Both the position numbers and the translations under genes were made by a program. The notes below the pieces were generated by a model, which ran no database searches, had not been told where the DNA came from, and saw only the letters and a list, made by a program, of their open reading frames with translations. 64,000 nucleotides of DNA from CAVYGN01 sp964413265 (GTDB lineage Bacteria > Spirochaetota > Brevinematia > Brevinematales > JAOACQ01). Shown in pieces: positions 23,669 to 32,212 of this stretch (positions are counted from its first letter, which is position 1; every line of letters begins with the position of its first letter). The DNA is taken from the NCBI GenBank assembly GCA_964413265.1, contig CAYPRX010000088.1, positions 33,655 through 97,654 on the forward strand. The letters run 5' to 3'.

Positions 23669-24760
23669 TTACGAATTATGTATAAGAGTCTGTCCGAGCT
23701 GGCCGCAGGCGGCTCTTATTTCAGTGCCCTTGCTCTTCCTCAAAACAAAAGGTATTTTTCGGGATGAAAGAAATTCCATAAATTTAACTATCGATTTTTC
23801 GGAAGGGCGGAAATATGGAAGATCTTCCGCTGGATTGAAGGCTATTAAATTAAGATTAAAGGTGATTCCTGAAAGCAGATCTTTAAGAGCAGCGGCATCC
23901 GTTTCAGTATCGTTGATGTTTTCCATAAGGACGTATTCAAAAGTTATCCTCCTTTTTGTTATGCTCTGGTATTCCCTTAAAGTCTTCATCAAAACAGAAA
24001 GAGGATATTTTTTTGATATCGGCATAAGGCTTGCTCTTTTGGCCTGAAGAGCGGATTGAAGGGAAACTGCGAGACGAACCTGGAAATTTTCATTCTGCAG
24101 TTTCTTTATCTGCGGGACAATTCCAGATGTTGAGATAGTGAAATGACGGCTTCCCAGGTTGTAGCCGATAGAATTATTTAAGATACTGATAGACTTGATC
24201 ACATTCTCATAGTTCAGGAGGGGTTCACCCATGCCCATGAAAACAATATTTGATATTTTTCTTCTGGTGTTGCGGCTTCCGGCTTGAAGGCTGTTTTTTA
24301 ACAGGTACTCTTCGGCAAGAAGAACCTGAGAGATAATCTCTGAAATATTGAGGTTTCTCTTGAATCCTGCATGTCCTGTGGCACAGAAGGAACACGCCAG
24401 CGGGCAACCTATCTGAGAGGAAATACAGAATGTAATTCTCGATCTGTCCTCCCCTGACAGGTAGTCATCGGCATAGATAAGTACAGATTCGATAAAATTA
24501 CCGTCTGAAGTCTCGAATAGAAACTTTATAGCGTTCGATTGACTGTCTGTGAGTGCATCCCTGAGGCTCAAATTGGCGATGATAAATCCGCTCTTCAATT
24601 TTTCTCTTATATTCTTAGGAACGTCAGACATTCTATCAAATGAAAGAATAAATTTTGAATATACCCATTTGTAGATCTGTACTGCCAGATATGACTGGTA
24701 ACCCTCTGCCAGAAAGAGGCTTTTTAATTCCTCAGGCTGGAAGGATAATAATTTTTCCAA
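23669..24760 (-). CDS. rlmN: 23S rRNA (adenine2503-C2)/tRNA methyltransferase
   Basis: Radical SAM enzyme methylating A2503 of 23S rRNA and A37 of some tRNAs; 363 residues. The 4Fe-4S motif is C-PLA-C-SF-C in SSQIGCPLACSFCATG; NIVFMGMGEPLLNYENV is the family GEP motif; a C-terminal Cys in IRAACGQLG is at the position of the second methyl-carrying cysteine. The start appears to be TTG at 24760, preceded by AGGGGGA; no better ATG lies near. It is 13 bases after the PflX-like gene stop, so the two radical SAM genes are probably one operon. Confidence 0.95.
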   Translation of the reverse strand: MEKLLSFQPEELKSLFLAEGYQSYLAVQIYKWVYSKFILSFDRMSDVPKNIREKLKSGFIIANLSLRDALTDSQSNAIKFLFETSDGNFIESVLIYADDYLSGEDRSRITFCISSQIGCPLACSFCATGHAGFKRNLNISEIISQVLLAEEYLLKNSLQAGSRNTRRKISNIVFMGMGEPLLNYENVIKSISILNNSIGYNLGSRHFTISTSGIVPQIKKLQNENFQVRLAVSLQSALQAKRASLMPISKKYPLSVLMKTLREYQSITKRRITFEYVLMENINDTETDAAALKDLLSGITFNLNLIAFNPAEDLPYFRPSEKSIVKFMEFLSSRKIPFVLRKSKGTEIRAACGQLGQTLIHNS

Positions 24761-24773
24761 TCAGCTTCCCCCT

Positions 24774-25685
24774 CTAAAGTTCCTGGTACCAGGCGTGTTC
24801 AAAACCAAGTTTGTCGGCGAAATCAAGAACCTGTTTATATTCATCATGGCTGATTTTCCTGTTTAATTCTGGAAGGAAATTTGCGCTTATTTTATTTGCC
24901 GGAAAATACTGGCTCATCAGAGACAGATGTACCCTGTTTGAAAGATTTTCCTTGATCCATTGAAGGACAAGTCTCGTATTATCAATATTTCCAGGCAGAA
25001 CCAGATGCCTTATAATAAGACCTTTTAATGCTATACCCTCGCTGTCCGTCAGAAGATCATCACCCGTCTGTTCAAACATCCTTATCAGTGCAATGCTGTT
25101 CTCTTCGAAGTAACGGCTTGTCTCAGAATATTTTTCGGATATTTCAGGACTGAAGTACTTTGCATCGGGCAGATAAATATCAATAATGCCTTCAAGATCA
25201 GAAATAACATCCGGCCTGTCGAATCCGCTAGTATTATAGACAAGTGGAATGTCGAGCCCTTTCAAATAAGCTATTTTTAGAGCTTCCATTATCTGGTACA
25301 GGTAATGACTTGGTGTTACAAAATTTATATTATGAGCCTTCCTGACCTGAAGAGCAAGCATGGCGGAAGCAAGTTCTTCGGAAGTCAGGCTCCTGTAACC
25401 CTGACGAAGCTGGCTGATAGGATAATTCTGGCAATAGGAGCATTTCATATTACAGCCAGTAAAAAAAATAGTGCCGCTTCCGTTTGAACCCGATATTGGT
25501 GGTTCCTCTCCATGATGTATATTGTAGCTTGAGATCCTGGTGAGCCATGGCTCACCGCACCTTCCTTTGGCTTTGGACCTGTTGATGCCGCAGCGATGTG
25601 GGCATAAATCGCACTTTGTTATGACTTTTTTATACTTTTCCAGGAATTTATCTATTTTATCCAGTTTTGACTTTATATGATCCAT
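24774..25685 (-). CDS. Radical SAM protein, PflX/AmmeMemoRadiSam-like
   Basis: 303 residues. KCDLCPHRCGINR near the N-terminus is a cysteine-rich segment of the PflX class; the radical SAM cluster is C-NMK-C-SY-C in TGCNMKCSYCQN. YNTSGFDRPDVISDLEGIIDIYLPDAKYF and RHLVLPGNIDNT are family blocks. It resembles pyruvate-formate-lyase activases, but no glycyl-radical enzyme is present nearby, so its substrate is unknown. The ribosome-binding site is weak. The gene lies between the stomatin and rlmN genes on the same strand. Confidence 0.85.
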   Translation of the reverse strand: MDHIKSKLDKIDKFLEKYKKVITKCDLCPHRCGINRSKAKGRCGEPWLTRISSYNIHHGEEPPISGSNGSGTIFFTGCNMKCSYCQNYPISQLRQGYRSLTSEELASAMLALQVRKAHNINFVTPSHYLYQIMEALKIAYLKGLDIPLVYNTSGFDRPDVISDLEGIIDIYLPDAKYFSPEISEKYSETSRYFEENSIALIRMFEQTGDDLLTDSEGIALKGLIIRHLVLPGNIDNTRLVLQWIKENLSNRVHLSLMSQYFPANKISANFLPELNRKISHDEYKQVLDFADKLGFEHAWYQEL

Positions 25686-25709
25686 TGTATTTTTCTATAT
25701 TTTTTTGCT

Positions 25710-26612
25710 TCAGCCGCCTTTCTTTTCCTGTCTCGTCGCCGGAATGGGCAGAATACCAGCCATTTCACCCAGGACATTTACGAGTTCGGAGCCGGGGGGA
25801 ACGATGATCTTTGAGTTGTTTTTAAGCGCATCTTCCACCATCTGGATCCTTCTTAGGATCTGGGCGTTGCCGATAAAATACTGGTTGGCGGCTTCATTAA
25901 CGAGCTTTATAGCCTGAGCCTCACCTTCTGCCTTGAGAATTTCGGCCTGCTTGATGCCCTCAGCCTTTTTAATCTCGGCTCTTTTCTGGCCGTCTGCGGC
26001 AGTTTCTGTAGCCGTTGCGAAATCAATTGCTGCGATTTTTTCATTTTCAGCCTTTACAACCTTGTTCATAGTTTCCTGTACATCCTTCGGCGGATCTATC
26101 TCTTTCAATTCAGTTCTTACTATGTCGAGGCCCCAGTTGCTGGTTTCCGTCAGGAGGGTCTTCAAAAGATCCGAATTGATCCTGCTCCTCTCGCTATTGG
26201 CTGATTTCAGGGTCATTGTTCCGATTATATTCCTCAGGGTCGTCCTTGCGAGATTGACTATCTGGAGCTGGTAATTGAAAACGTTATACTGCGATTTTTT
26301 AACGCTTTCCTCATCCTGCCTCACCTTGAAATAGACCTGGGCATCTACCTTGGCGTTAAGGTTGTCATTCGTTATGATCTCCTGAGGTTCTGCGTTAACC
26401 ATCTGTTCTGTTATGTTGATAAGGTAAATTTTTTCAATTACTGGAAATACCCAGTGAAAACCGGGCTGGGCAAATCTTGCATATTTGCCGAACCTTTCAA
26501 TAAGCCCTCTATTTATTGGTCTGACAATTTTAATTCCAGAAAAGAAAATTATAAGAAAAACGATGCCGCATAAATAGTAAAGCCATGCGTAACTCATCGC
26601 TGTATCCGTCAT
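25710..26612 (-). CDS. SPFH/Band 7 stomatin-like membrane protein (QmcA-like)
   Basis: 300 residues: one N-terminal membrane helix (about 9-28), SPFH domain about 30-190 (RPINRGLIERFGKYARFAQPGFHWVFPVIEKI), then an alanine/glutamate-rich coiled coil (AEIKKAEGIKQAEILKAEGEAQA) and a short tail. Stomatins form ring oligomers at membrane microdomains and often modulate FtsH or other proteases. Usually an NfeD partner is adjacent; none is found here. GAGGAGG precedes the ATG. pta starts 36 bases upstream on the same strand, so they may share a transcript. Confidence 0.92.
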   Translation of the reverse strand: MTDTAMSYAWLYYLCGIVFLIIFFSGIKIVRPINRGLIERFGKYARFAQPGFHWVFPVIEKIYLINITEQMVNAEPQEIITNDNLNAKVDAQVYFKVRQDEESVKKSQYNVFNYQLQIVNLARTTLRNIIGTMTLKSANSERSRINSDLLKTLLTETSNWGLDIVRTELKEIDPPKDVQETMNKVVKAENEKIAAIDFATATETAADGQKRAEIKKAEGIKQAEILKAEGEAQAIKLVNEAANQYFIGNAQILRRIQMVEDALKNNSKIIVPPGSELVNVLGEMAGILPIPATRQEKKGG

Positions 26613-26648
26613 TTGAACCTCCTCTGTAATTAATTTAAATTAATAAAA

Positions 26649-27647
26649 TTATAAAGATTGAGCAACTGTTATCGCCGAAACAACCATTATATCCTCGGGG
26701 GTTGCTCCCCTGGACAGATCGTTAACAGGTTTTGAAAGACCCTGTAAAAGAGGGCCGTAAGCATCAGCTTTTGCAAGTCTCTGTGTGACTTTATATGCGA
26801 TATTGCCGCTGTTTAGATCCGGAAATATCATTACATTCGCCTTTCCCGCCACTTCGGAATGAGGGGCTTTGAGTTTAGCCACAACGGAATCGACGGCTGC
26901 ATCAAACTGCATCTCTCCGTCGAAACAAAAATCAACGTTTCTTTCCTTAATCAGCCTGACTGCTTCACGGACTTTCAGAACTGAGGGTGAATCAGCACTT
27001 CCAAGGGTTGAGAATGATAAAAATGCTACAACCGGGTCTGTGCACAAGAGTTTTCTGCATGTATCGGCAGAAGAGATGGCTATATCAGCCAGCTGGTCGC
27101 TTGTGGGTTCGGGGACAACACCGCAGTCTGCATATATAAAAGCGCCCTCCTTACCATATTGACAATCCGGGACTGTAATTACAAAGCTTCCTGAGACAGT
27201 CTTAATTCCTTCCCTGGGCTTAACGATTATGAGCGAGGCTTTAACTGTTTTTGCAGTCGGGGTCAGACTGCCTGAAACCATGGCGTCAACTTCACCCAGG
27301 CTGAGAAGCATCGCTCCATGATATACCTCATCGCGCATCAGCTTATCGGCCTCACTTTCAGTCATTCCCTTATTTTTCCTCGATTCGTAAAGTATATGCG
27401 TAAAATCGGTGAGTTTTGGAGAAATAGCAGGATCAAGAAGTGTAACACCGGCAAGAGATATGCCCTCTTTCCTTGCCGCCAATTCCATTTCAGAGGGCTT
27501 ACCCAGCACAATAAGCTCGCTTGTAAACTTCTCTTTAATGATCATTTCCGCAGCTTTCAGAACGCGTCTGTCTGAGCCTTCGGGCAGGACCAGCCTTCTA
27601 GGTGCCGCTTTAACTATATCCAGAATTTTATTCCTGAAGTTGTACAT
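26649..27647 (-). CDS. pta: Phosphate acetyltransferase
   Basis: Interconverts acetyl-CoA and acetyl phosphate in the cytoplasm; 332 residues, the short EutD/Pta form without an N-terminal regulatory domain. RRLVLPEGSDRRVLKAAE, LSLGEVDAMVSGSLTPTAKTVKA, FIYADCGVVPEPTSDQLADIA and GKANVMIFPDLNSGNIAYK are family signatures. The ATG at 27647 is five bases from GGAG; the GTG at 27653 directly abuts it. No ackA is present. The next upstream gene, coaD, supplies CoA. Confidence 0.95.
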   Translation of the reverse strand: MYNFRNKILDIVKAAPRRLVLPEGSDRRVLKAAEMIIKEKFTSELIVLGKPSEMELAARKEGISLAGVTLLDPAISPKLTDFTHILYESRKNKGMTESEADKLMRDEVYHGAMLLSLGEVDAMVSGSLTPTAKTVKASLIIVKPREGIKTVSGSFVITVPDCQYGKEGAFIYADCGVVPEPTSDQLADIAISSADTCRKLLCTDPVVAFLSFSTLGSADSPSVLKVREAVRLIKERNVDFCFDGEMQFDAAVDSVVAKLKAPHSEVAGKANVMIFPDLNSGNIAYKVTQRLAKADAYGPLLQGLSKPVNDLSRGATPEDIMVVSAITVAQSL

Positions 27648-27676
27648 ATTCACTCCTTGAAATTATCTTTACGTAT

Positions 27677-28177
27677 TCAGGTCTGCTTATATTTTTCAAT
27701 CAGTTTTTTCCAAACATAGGGATGCACCTTCTGTGAAATATCACCTCCCAGTTTCGCGATCTCCTTGACCATTGAAGAACTGACAAACAGATTTTCATCG
27801 CTCGCCATAAAAAAAACAGTTTCGGCGGATTTATTCAGGAGATTATTCAAAGAAGCCAGCTGAAGTTCATATTCAAAATCTGATATGGCACGAAGGCCGC
27901 GGACAACAGCTATTGCCCCTTCCTTTGTGATAAAATCCACCAGCAGACCTTTCAGTATCTTTACGGTAATTTTTTTTTCTTTCTCAAAAACAGCATTAAG
28001 CATATTGAGCCTTTCTTCGGCAGTGAAGAGTATCTTCTTTGAATCATTGTCAGTAACTGCTATCACCAGTTCGTCAAAGATTATGGATGCCCTGAGGGCT
28101 ATGTCGAAGTGACCGTTTGTTGGAGGATCGAATGATCCCGGATATACAGCCTTTTTGGTTGATTTATAGTCATTCAT
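27677..28177 (-). CDS. coaD: Phosphopantetheine adenylyltransferase
   Basis: Penultimate step of CoA synthesis, adenylating 4'-phosphopantetheine; 166 residues, normal length. AVYPGSFDPPTNGHFDIALRA has the nucleotidyltransferase T/H-x-G-H motif; VVRGLRAISDFEYELQLASLN and SSSMVKEIAKLGGD complete the family pattern. Located 29 bases before pta on the same strand. The 220-base gap to the divergent UPF0158 gene holds the promoters of both. Confidence 0.96.
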   Translation of the reverse strand: MNDYKSTKKAVYPGSFDPPTNGHFDIALRASIIFDELVIAVTDNDSKKILFTAEERLNMLNAVFEKEKKITVKILKGLLVDFITKEGAIAVVRGLRAISDFEYELQLASLNNLLNKSAETVFFMASDENLFVSSSMVKEIAKLGGDISQKVHPYVWKKLIEKYKQT

Positions 28178-28275
28178 AAAATAAATCCTGATTATTATTT
28201 TATCTTAAAAAGGGAAAAATGAAAAGAAATTCGTGGGATGAAGGCAGATGGTGCCGGGACTTCCAACTCATTTTA

Positions 28276-28303
28276 TTGCAATATTTCTTCTTTTAACTAT
28301 AAT
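28276..28303 (+). promoter_or_regulatory. Sigma-70-type promoter before the UPF0158 gene
   Basis: TTGCAA (28276-28281), 16-base spacer, TATAAT (28298-28303). The likely start is near 28310, about 90 bases before the ATG at 28398. Confidence 0.6.
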
Positions 28304-28397
28304 TACTGCTGAAAAAGAGTTAAATTTAACAAAAAAAGAAAGGAAAAAATATCTGAGAAATGATGCCAAAATGAGAATCTTTAAAGGAGGATTTTAT

Positions 28398-28823
28398 ATG
28401 TCTCACAAACTGAAAATAGACTTTGAGATGCTCCTTTTTGCAATGCGCAACCACGACGGCTGGTTTGACCAGTATGTTGATTTAAAAAACGGCAGAATTG
28501 TTGCCGAGGAAGAATCATTTGAGGATCCGGAGATAAGATTTGATAAAAACGATCCTGAACGGTACCTTTTCATAGAGCCTTACCCCTCGAATGAGGGCTT
28601 ACTCCTGATGGAAGAATTCATTGAAGGTGTAAAAAACCAGAATGTTCAGGAAAAACTCATTGAAGCCATTTCCGGTGAGAAACCTTTCAGAGATTTCAGG
28701 GATGTGCTTACTGAATTCCCTGAGAACCGTGAAGCCTGGAATAAATTCGAGGGAAGCAGAATAAAGGAATATGCAATCAAGTGGCTAAAGAATAATGATG
28801 TTGAGCCGATCGAAAAGGATTAG
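28398..28823 (+). CDS. UPF0158 family protein, function unknown
   Basis: 141 residues, strongly acidic. The family pattern is visible in DFEMLLFAMRNHDGWFDQYVDLKNGRIV, PERYLFIEPYPSNEGLLLMEEFIEG and FRDVLTEFPENREAWNKFEGSRIKEYAIKWLKNNDVEPI. No catalytic residues are known for UPF0158. The ATG at 28398 follows AAAGGAGG; a longer frame from 28248 would place 50 residues over the promoter region. glyA follows 84 bases downstream, with no terminator between. Confidence 0.8.
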   Translation: MSHKLKIDFEMLLFAMRNHDGWFDQYVDLKNGRIVAEEESFEDPEIRFDKNDPERYLFIEPYPSNEGLLLMEEFIEGVKNQNVQEKLIEAISGEKPFRDFRDVLTEFPENREAWNKFEGSRIKEYAIKWLKNNDVEPIEKD

Positions 28824-28907
28824 CCACTATTGAAATATAAACGGACATAATATAAAATTTAGACGGGCTGTTCATTTATGGCCCGAAAATAGGTTGGAGA
28901 GACTGAT

Positions 28908-30179
28908 ATGGACAGGAATTGGGAATTACTAAAACAAAATGATCCTGAGGTTTTTTACGCTGTTAAGGGAGAGGAAGAAAGGGAGAGGAAGGGAATAGAG
29001 CTTATACCATCTGAGAATTATACTTACCCGGAGGTATTAGCTGTAAACGGAAGCGTTTTTACCAATAAATATTCAGAGGGTTACCCTGGAAAAAGATATT
29101 ACGGCGGGCAGGAATTTACGGATTACGTTGAAAGGCTAGCTATTGAAAGGGCTAAAAAAGTGTTCCGCTGTGAGCATGTTAATGTTCAGGCACTTTCCGG
29201 TTCTCCTATGAACCAGGCTGTCTATCTTGCTTTCTTAAAACCGGGCGATACCGTACTTGGCATGGACCTGTCCCATGGCGGGCATTTGACCCATGGAGCT
29301 CCAGTCTCACATATGGGGAGAATATTCAATTTCATCAGGTATAAAACTGACCCTGATAACAAGGGCAGAATAGATTTTGACGATCTTATGAAGATCGCAG
29401 TGGAGTATAAGCCCAAAATTGTCCTGTGCGGATTTACCTCATATCCAAGGGATTATAATTACGAGGATTTCAAAAAAATCGCCGACGAAGCAGGCGCAAT
29501 CACTATGGCTGATGTAGCCCATGTTGGAGGTCTTATCGCCGCGGGAGTTATGAAAAATCCCTTTGATTACGGCTTTGATATTGTAACTACCACCACGCAC
29601 AAAAGTTTGAGGGGACCGAGGGGTGCCCTGATCATGTGCAAAGAGAAATTCGCACAGCAGATCGATAAATCCGTCTTTCCGGGGCTGCAGGGAGGCCCGC
29701 ACATGCATACTATAGCAGCTATTGCAGTTACTCTAGGCAAGGCTTTAATGCCTGAATTTAAGGAATATGGCGTGCAGATACTTAAAAATGCCAAAGTGCT
29801 ATCCGAAACTCTTATGAAGGAGGGGATAAAGCTCGTTACAGACGGAACGGAAAATCACCTGATGGTTGCCGATATAATCAAGAGTTTCGGCTTTGATGGT
29901 AAGAGGGCTGAACAGGTCCTTGACAGTGTTTCGATTACGACAAACAAGCAAGTAATTCCCGATGATCCCAATCCTCCACTCAAGCCAAGCGGGATAAGGC
30001 TGGGCACTCCTGCCGCGACAACGAGAAATATGAAGGAACAGGAAATGGAAAAGATCGGTTTGTGGATATCAAAAACCCTGAAAAATCATGACAATGAAAG
30101 GGTTTTGGCCGGAATAAAAAAAGAGGTGGAGGAACTATGCCTTACGTTTCCAGTTCCGGGTCTTCCCATTGCGGAATAA
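28908..30179 (+). CDS. glyA: Serine hydroxymethyltransferase
   Basis: PLP enzyme converting serine and THF to glycine and methylene-THF; 423 residues. IELIPSENYTYPEVLAVNGSVFTNKYSEGYPGKRYYGG is the conserved N-terminus, MADVAHVGGLIAAGV the PLP-pocket segment, and TTTTHKSLRGPRG carries PLP-binding Lys232. The C-terminal SGIRLGTPAATTRNMKE matches. No glycine riboswitch is visible upstream; a weak hairpin CGGGC/GCCCG at 28864-28885 is the only structure. It is followed after four bases by sixA. Confidence 0.97.
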   Translation: MDRNWELLKQNDPEVFYAVKGEEERERKGIELIPSENYTYPEVLAVNGSVFTNKYSEGYPGKRYYGGQEFTDYVERLAIERAKKVFRCEHVNVQALSGSPMNQAVYLAFLKPGDTVLGMDLSHGGHLTHGAPVSHMGRIFNFIRYKTDPDNKGRIDFDDLMKIAVEYKPKIVLCGFTSYPRDYNYEDFKKIADEAGAITMADVAHVGGLIAAGVMKNPFDYGFDIVTTTTHKSLRGPRGALIMCKEKFAQQIDKSVFPGLQGGPHMHTIAAIAVTLGKALMPEFKEYGVQILKNAKVLSETLMKEGIKLVTDGTENHLMVADIIKSFGFDGKRAEQVLDSVSITTNKQVIPDDPNPPLKPSGIRLGTPAATTRNMKEQEMEKIGLWISKTLKNHDNERVLAGIKKEVEELCLTFPVPGLPIAE

Positions 30180-30183
30180 TAAT

Positions 30184-30642
30184 ATGAGACTTTATCTCAT
30201 TCGTCATGGTGAAGCCGTTCAGGCTGAAAATGATACCGAGAGAGTTCTGACAAAAGAAGGGAGGGAGAGGGTTCGGAAAACGGCATCTTTTCTCAGGAAA
30301 AATAATATTAAAGTCAAAATCATTTTTCACAGCGGGAAAACGAGGGCCAGAGAGACTGCACAGATAATCTCGGAAGAGATCAAATCAGTTGATGGAATCG
30401 CAGAGTCGGCCGGTTTAAAACCAAACGATCCGGTAAAAGTTTGGATGAATAATGCCCGAGATTTAATGTCGGATACAATGATAGTCGGACATCTTCCTCA
30501 ACTTTCGAAGCTTTTATCAAATCTTACCGCTGGCGATATAGAGAGGGACTTATTCCTGATAAATGATGCATCCATTATCTGCCTTGAAAAATCCGATGAC
30601 AGGTGGATGGTCCGCTGGTTTGTGACTCCCGATATACTCTAA
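30184..30642 (+). CDS. sixA: Phosphohistidine phosphatase SixA-like
   Basis: Histidine phosphatase superfamily, 152 residues. MRLYLIRHGEAV holds the R-H-G catalytic motif; FHSGKTRARETAQIISEE and MIVGHLPQLSKLLSNL (second catalytic His) fit SixA, which dephosphorylates Hpt domains of phosphorelays. The ATG at 30184 begins the family match; the TTG at 30169 overlaps the glyA end. It starts four bases after the glyA stop and precedes ubiA by 14 bases. Confidence 0.87.
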   Translation: MRLYLIRHGEAVQAENDTERVLTKEGRERVRKTASFLRKNNIKVKIIFHSGKTRARETAQIISEEIKSVDGIAESAGLKPNDPVKVWMNNARDLMSDTMIVGHLPQLSKLLSNLTAGDIERDLFLINDASIICLEKSDDRWMVRWFVTPDIL

Positions 30643-30656
30643 AATCAGGATGTTAA

Positions 30657-31526
30657 ATGACACGTTCGACCTGGCTGCATTTGAGAATACCTTTTTCATA
30701 TTTTTTAACCCCTGTTTTCATGGTTTCCATGTGCATTTCAGAGGAGATTGATTATTTAAGGGCGATATTTTCATTTTTGATCATTCACCTGCTGGTTTAT
30801 CCGGCAAGTAATGGTTTCAACTCCTATTATGACCGGGATGAGAAGAGTATAGGCGGGCTTGAAAATCCTCCGCCAGTTACAGGCGATCTGCTATATGCAT
30901 CCCTGCTTTTTGAACTGGCCGCCATTCTTCTTGCTCTCATAATAAGCCTTCCGTTTGCAGCAGGCTTACTGGTATACGGAGCAGGGTCAAAATCTTACAG
31001 TTATGTCAGGATACGCTTTAAAAAGAGGCCATTTGTAAGCTGGATCAGTGTTTCATTATTCGGAGGCGGTTTGATGTATCTATTATCATACGGTTCATTT
31101 GATACCGGTGGTTTTAAAAATATTTTTAACAATGAAACTATGATTCCGGCGTTGATTATAACATTTTATATGATGGCCTCCTATCCCCTTACTCAAGTTT
31201 ATCAGCATGAGGAAGACAGGAGGAGGGGAGATAAAACAATCTCGCTTGTTCTCGGGATCAGAGGTACTTTTCTTCTGTCAGCTTCTTTTTTTATGATTGC
31301 GCTTTTGGGTTTTATAACTTATTTTGACCATTACCGGGGTGCTTTTCCGTCTTTCATATTTTTATTGTCACAGGTTCCAGTAGTATTATACTTTTTAATC
31401 TGGTTTATCGGGGTATTAAAAGATGAAAGTGCAGCCAGGTTCAGGCTGGCAATGGGGATGAACCTTGTCTCATCGACTGCAACGAACATATTCTGCCTGG
31501 TATATCTATTATTTATCAAAAGGTAA
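30657..31526 (+). CDS. UbiA family prenyltransferase
   Basis: Integral membrane prenyltransferase, 289 residues and about eight membrane segments. The first Asp-rich motif is NGFNSYYDRDEKSIGG and the second is QVYQHEEDRRRGDKT, the two Mg-diphosphate sites. The family attaches isoprenoid chains to aromatic acceptors, in quinone, haem or lipid synthesis; the acceptor cannot be assigned. No menaquinone genes are adjacent. CAGGA precedes the ATG. Members annotated as MenA-like, UbiA-like and chlorophyll-synthase-like are all possible. Confidence 0.85.
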   Translation: MTRSTWLHLRIPFSYFLTPVFMVSMCISEEIDYLRAIFSFLIIHLLVYPASNGFNSYYDRDEKSIGGLENPPPVTGDLLYASLLFELAAILLALIISLPFAAGLLVYGAGSKSYSYVRIRFKKRPFVSWISVSLFGGGLMYLLSYGSFDTGGFKNIFNNETMIPALIITFYMMASYPLTQVYQHEEDRRRGDKTISLVLGIRGTFLLSASFFMIALLGFITYFDHYRGAFPSFIFLLSQVPVVLYFLIWFIGVLKDESAARFRLAMGMNLVSSTATNIFCLVYLLFIKR

Positions 31527-31581
31527 TTTATTGACTATATGAACCTGTATGATAAAATATTGTAAGTTGAAGAGGTATTAT

Positions 31582-32142
31582 ATGAGAAAACTGGTAATTT
31601 GCAAAGCCTGCGGTTTTATTATGCCAGAGAGCAGATTAAGGGATAGATGCCCTGCATGCGGGGTTCCTGCGAAGATGTTTGAACCGTACCAGGAAAAAAT
31701 GTCGGAAAAAAGAAAGGAAATTCTATCACTTGACATACACCCTATTCTCGTACACTTTCCAGTCGCTTTCAATTTTTCCATACTGGTCTTTTCAGTCTCC
31801 GTTTTTATAATAAAAGGGAAAATTCTAGCTCAATTGCTGGCTACTATGATGATCCTTATCTACTGCCTTCCGGCAGTAATAATCGCCGCCTTTCTGGGCG
31901 GCTTACTGGATGGTAAAATACGGTTCAGAAGAGTAAATACCCCTATACTTGTAAAGAAAATATTTCTGGGAATATTCTTCTTTCTGATCTCGATAGCCAT
32001 GCTTATTGTTAATATATTTTATGGCATTGAAAATCCTTCCGGTCATATATACACGGTCGTTCTATCCGCAGGTGGAGTTATTCTCTCTGTTTTTCTCGGC
32101 AGGTACGGCGTTAGCCTGCTTCCTGCAAAATTTCCGGGATGA
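31582..32142 (+). CDS. Rubredoxin-like zinc ribbon fused to DUF2231 membrane domain
   Basis: 186 residues. The N-terminal 35 residues hold CKACGFIMPESRLRDRCPACGVP, a four-cysteine ribbon like the rubredoxin-type domain of rubrerythrin, which could bind Fe or Zn. After a linker, LDIHPILVHFPVAFNFSILVF opens a DUF2231-type domain with four membrane helices; its HP.LVHFP motif has conserved histidines that may bind haem or metal. A redox role is plausible (inference). The ATG at 31582 follows AAGAGGT; an in-frame codon at 31549 has no site. Confidence 0.75.
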   Translation: MRKLVICKACGFIMPESRLRDRCPACGVPAKMFEPYQEKMSEKRKEILSLDIHPILVHFPVAFNFSILVFSVSVFIIKGKILAQLLATMMILIYCLPAVIIAAFLGGLLDGKIRFRRVNTPILVKKIFLGIFFFLISIAMLIVNIFYGIENPSGHIYTVVLSAGGVILSVFLGRYGVSLLPAKFPG

Positions 32143-32212
32143 GAAGGTTTTATATATTGATATTAAAGATTATATCTTTTGATAGGAAAGTAATTAAGTG
32201 AGGAGGACTGCT

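Noticed and set aside
28824..28907. Glycine riboswitch before glyA
   Set aside because: The 84-base gap is too short and contains only a weak 5-bp stem, without conserved glycine-aptamer sequences.
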